In this document: piece by piece, positions 62,166 through 64,000 of the stretch
Numbering within the stretch: the stretch's first letter is position 1
Layout: every line of letters begins with the position of its first letter
Source of the DNA: Halosolutus amylolyticus
GTDB taxonomy: Archaea; Halobacteriota; Halobacteria; Halobacteriales; Natrialbaceae
Length of the DNA stretch: 64,000 bases
Reading direction: 5' to 3'
Assembly: GCF_023566055.1 (NCBI RefSeq)
Contig: NZ_JALIQP010000001.1
Coordinates: 1,200,059-1,264,058 of the forward strand
Translations under genes and position numbers: made by a program
Notes under the pieces: model-generated
What the model was told of the DNA's origin: nothing
The model's input: the letters and a program-made list of their open reading frames with translations, nothing else
Database searches by the model: none

Positions 62166-63374
62166 ATGAACGTACGCGAAATCGTCGCCGACGAGTTCGA
62201 GACGTACGACGAGTCGACGCCGCTGTCGAAACTCCGCGGCGCGTTCGAGGAGACCGGCCGGCAGACGCTGCTGATCACCAGCGACGGCGCGTTCGAGGGC
62301 GTCGTCACCCGGCGAGACGTCCTCTCGTCCCACCAGAAGACCTCCCGCAAGGCGTCCTCGCTCGCCCGCCCGGTCCCGACGATCGATCGCGACGAGGACG
62401 TCCGGGAGGCCGCACGGCTCATGATCGCCGGCGACACCAGGGCGCTCCCGGTGCTCGACGGCGAGGACCTCGCGGGCGTCGTTCGTGCGGACGACCTCCT
62501 GGAACTGGTCCAGCCGTACCTGTCGGTGCTCGCGGTCGACGACGTCGCGACGCGGGAGGTCGTCACCGTGGGCCCGGACGAGTCGCTGGGCGCGGTGCTC
62601 TCGACGTTCCGGACCGAACGCATCCAGCACCTGCCCGTCACCCAGTCCGGGACCGACGAGGTCGTCGGCATCGTGAGTCTCGCCGACGTCCTCGAGTTCG
62701 TCACCCGGGAACTCCAGCGCTCGCAGGGCGGCGATCCGGCGGCCCACATGGACGCCGCCTCCGGCGGCCACCACGGCGGTTTCGGCTCCCGGGAGGGCGA
62801 GAGCGACGACCTGCTCGGCCTGCCGGTGCGCAACGTGATGGTCGAGACCCTCGGGACCGCACGGGCGAGCGAAACCGTTGACGAGACGCTCGCGACGATG
62901 CTCGAGCACGGGGCCTCCTCCTCGATCGTCCTCGACGAGGCGGGCGCTCTCGACGGCATCGTCACGAAGACGGACCTGCTCGAGTCGCTGACCTGGACCG
63001 ACGAGGGACGGCTTCCCGTGCAGATCTACGGCGCGGACCTCCTGTCGGATCTCTCGCGATCGGCCCTGGCCGATCGGATCGAGGCGGTCGCGGAGAAGTA
63101 CGCGGAGATGCGCGTCCTCGAGGCCAGGGTCCACCTCCAGAAGCACACCGAGCAACTCCGGGGCGTTCCCCTGCTCCTGGCCCGGGTTCGGCTCTACACC
63201 GACAAGGGGCTGTTCGTTGCCTCCGGCGAGGGGTACGGCGACGGTCACGCCGTGTCGCTCGCGCTGAACGCGGTCGAACGCCAGATTCTCGAGGGGAAGA
63301 CCCACGCTTTGAGCGAGCGGACCGACGACGACGCGGACGTCGCCAAGATGTACGGCTGGTGGCTCAGCGAGTGA
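62166..63374 (+). CDS. Four-CBS protein with C-terminal HPF/RaiA-like domain
   Basis: 402 aa from the ATG at 62166. CBS modules lie at about 1-55 (LITSDGAFEGVVTRRDV), 60-115, 125-180 (IQHLPVTQSGTDEVVGIVSL) and 225-280. An HPF-like C-terminus (ARVHLQKHTEQLRGVPLLLA, GLFVASGEGYGDGHAVSLAL, ERQILEGK) follows. A His/Gly-rich linker (SGGHHGGFGSREGE) separates CBS 3 and 4. It is collinear with the protein at 53705, so the pair arose by duplication. Repeat R4 starts at the last base of its stop codon. Confidence 0.82.
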   Translation: MNVREIVADEFETYDESTPLSKLRGAFEETGRQTLLITSDGAFEGVVTRRDVLSSHQKTSRKASSLARPVPTIDRDEDVREAARLMIAGDTRALPVLDGEDLAGVVRADDLLELVQPYLSVLAVDDVATREVVTVGPDESLGAVLSTFRTERIQHLPVTQSGTDEVVGIVSLADVLEFVTRELQRSQGGDPAAHMDAASGGHHGGFGSREGESDDLLGLPVRNVMVETLGTARASETVDETLATMLEHGASSSIVLDEAGALDGIVTKTDLLESLTWTDEGRLPVQIYGADLLSDLSRSALADRIEAVAEKYAEMRVLEARVHLQKHTEQLRGVPLLLARVRLYTDKGLFVASGEGYGDGHAVSLALNAVERQILEGKTHALSERTDDDADVAKMYGWWLSE

Positions 63375-63455
63375 TACGGTTTACTGTACGTCAGTTCCGG
63401 CGCAACCGCGATCCGGGCGGCGGTTGCGCCGGTACATCGGTACAGCAATCCGTAT
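63374..63455. repeat. 82-bp palindromic repeat R4
   Basis: Identical over all 82 bases to R3, 6.2 kb away, and the flanking GTG and GAG are shared too. Its first base is the last base of the TGA of the CBS-HPF gene, exactly as R1 abuts trxB. Confidence 0.88.
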
Positions 63456-63505
63456 GAGGAGCGGCGACGCTCGATCCGGTCGGATGCGATCGCCTTCGGA
63501 CCCGT

Positions 63506-63949
63506 TCACTCGCCCGTTTTCCGGCCGGTGATCGACTCGATCTCCAGTTCGTAGATCTCGAGGTCGATCGCCTCGACGTCCTGGTCGAAGACGTACAGCC
63601 GGTGGAACGACTCGTTGAGCGTCGTCGCGTCGAAAGCGTCCCGTTCCGAGTCGTCGAGTTTCCGCAACGGGCCCCTGACGAGCACGCTCCAGCTATCCGT
63701 GCCCGAACCGTCGCTGTAGAGACTCAGGCAGGCGTCGGTCGTCGTCTCGACGTACGCCATCTTCGTACTCGACCCGTCGTCCGCCAGCCGGATATACAGC
63801 GACTCGCCGTCGTAGTGGTATCCAACCGGGATCGCGTAGGCGGACGAATCGTCCGCAAGTCCCAGAACTCCGACCTCTCCCGCTTCGAGGCGGCGATCGA
63901 CCTCGTCGGCCTCCATGCCGAACGTGTACACGTACTCGATTCTGTCCAT
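63506..63949 (-). CDS. Pyridoxamine 5'-phosphate oxidase-like FMN split-barrel protein
   Basis: 147 aa. Starts MDRIEYVYTFGMEADEVDRR; GEVGVLGLADDSSAYAIPVG and YHYDGESLYIRLADDG are the split-barrel strands. Third such protein in the window. Flavin or F420 binding expected, reaction unknown. Start ATG at 63949, only 51 bases from the window edge, so its upstream region is incomplete. Confidence 0.82.
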   Translation of the reverse strand: MDRIEYVYTFGMEADEVDRRLEAGEVGVLGLADDSSAYAIPVGYHYDGESLYIRLADDGSSTKMAYVETTTDACLSLYSDGSGTDSWSVLVRGPLRKLDDSERDAFDATTLNESFHRLYVFDQDVEAIDLEIYELEIESITGRKTGE

Positions 63950-64000
63950 GGTGAACGTACGGTCACGATACCTATGAAGCTCTCCCGCCGGCGTCGGGCG

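Noticed and set aside
30228-63455. CRISPR array made of the R elements
   Set aside because: The copies are kilobases apart, palindromic over their full length and without regular spacers.

Overview
The window is haloarchaeal chromosome. It is GC-rich, and the proteins are strongly acidic (Asp/Glu-rich, few Lys). Secreted proteins carry twin-arginine signals, several with a lipobox. Recognisable haloarchaeal families are frequent (bacterio-opsin-activator type regulator, DUF7344, DUF7521, DUF2270 and tandem universal stress proteins). A natrialbean-type genus is my guess, not something the sequence proves. I saw no rRNA, tRNA, CRISPR array, transposase or replication origin.

Layout. (1) 1-1.2 kb: a leftward MNT/HEPN toxin-antitoxin pair, cut by the window edge. 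(2) 1.5-13.4 kb: a thiol and metal flavoured region. It holds a MerA-like flavin disulfide reductase with a His-rich tail, a tiny MerT-like membrane protein, a regulator/DUF7521 pair, a carbamoyltransferase, a thioredoxin, two small membrane proteins with Cys-x-x-Cys motifs, two Tat lipoproteins and a DsbA-like oxidoreductase. Three divergent intergenic regions here share the same palindrome (CGATTTGCTG, three bases, CAGCAAATCG), which suggests one regulon. (3) 13.5-30.2 kb: a PAS/GAF/Bat sensor-regulator, a rhodanese-metallo-beta-lactamase protein, a serine hydrolase/MBL pair, a rifampin-phosphotransferase-like enzyme, two CPBP proteases, DUF302, a methyltransferase and a trxA-trxB operon. 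(4) 30.4-64 kb: a stress island with 17 intact universal stress protein (Usp) genes (21 Usp domains) and one Usp remnant. Between them lie three FMN-binding split-barrel proteins, two four-CBS/HPF fusions, two DUF2267 proteins, two SDR enzymes, a Ca-type P-ATPase, two CPA2 antiporters with TrkA domains, a phosphoribosyltransferase with a divergent dienelactone-type hydrolase, a cupredoxin lipoprotein, PAC2, YwbE and nicotinate phosphoribosyltransferase.

Interpretation. The gene content of region 4 resembles the mycobacterial DosR dormancy set (Usp proteins, Hrp1-like CBS, HPF, CtpF-type ATPase, PncB2, phosphoribosyltransferase-hydrolase, FMN split barrel). I infer an archaeal energy-limitation or hypoxia island that would couple nucleotide sensing, ribosome hibernation, ion homeostasis and NAD salvage. 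Region 2 looks like a separately controlled extracytoplasmic thiol/redox system.

Two palindromic repeat families are scattered in region 4. One is about 82 bp, with four copies of which two are identical. The other is about 84 bp, with two copies. Several copies abut stop codons exactly. Two genes (DUF2270 near 7080 and the PAS regulator near 13916) appear to carry single-base frameshifts, real or sequencing errors.
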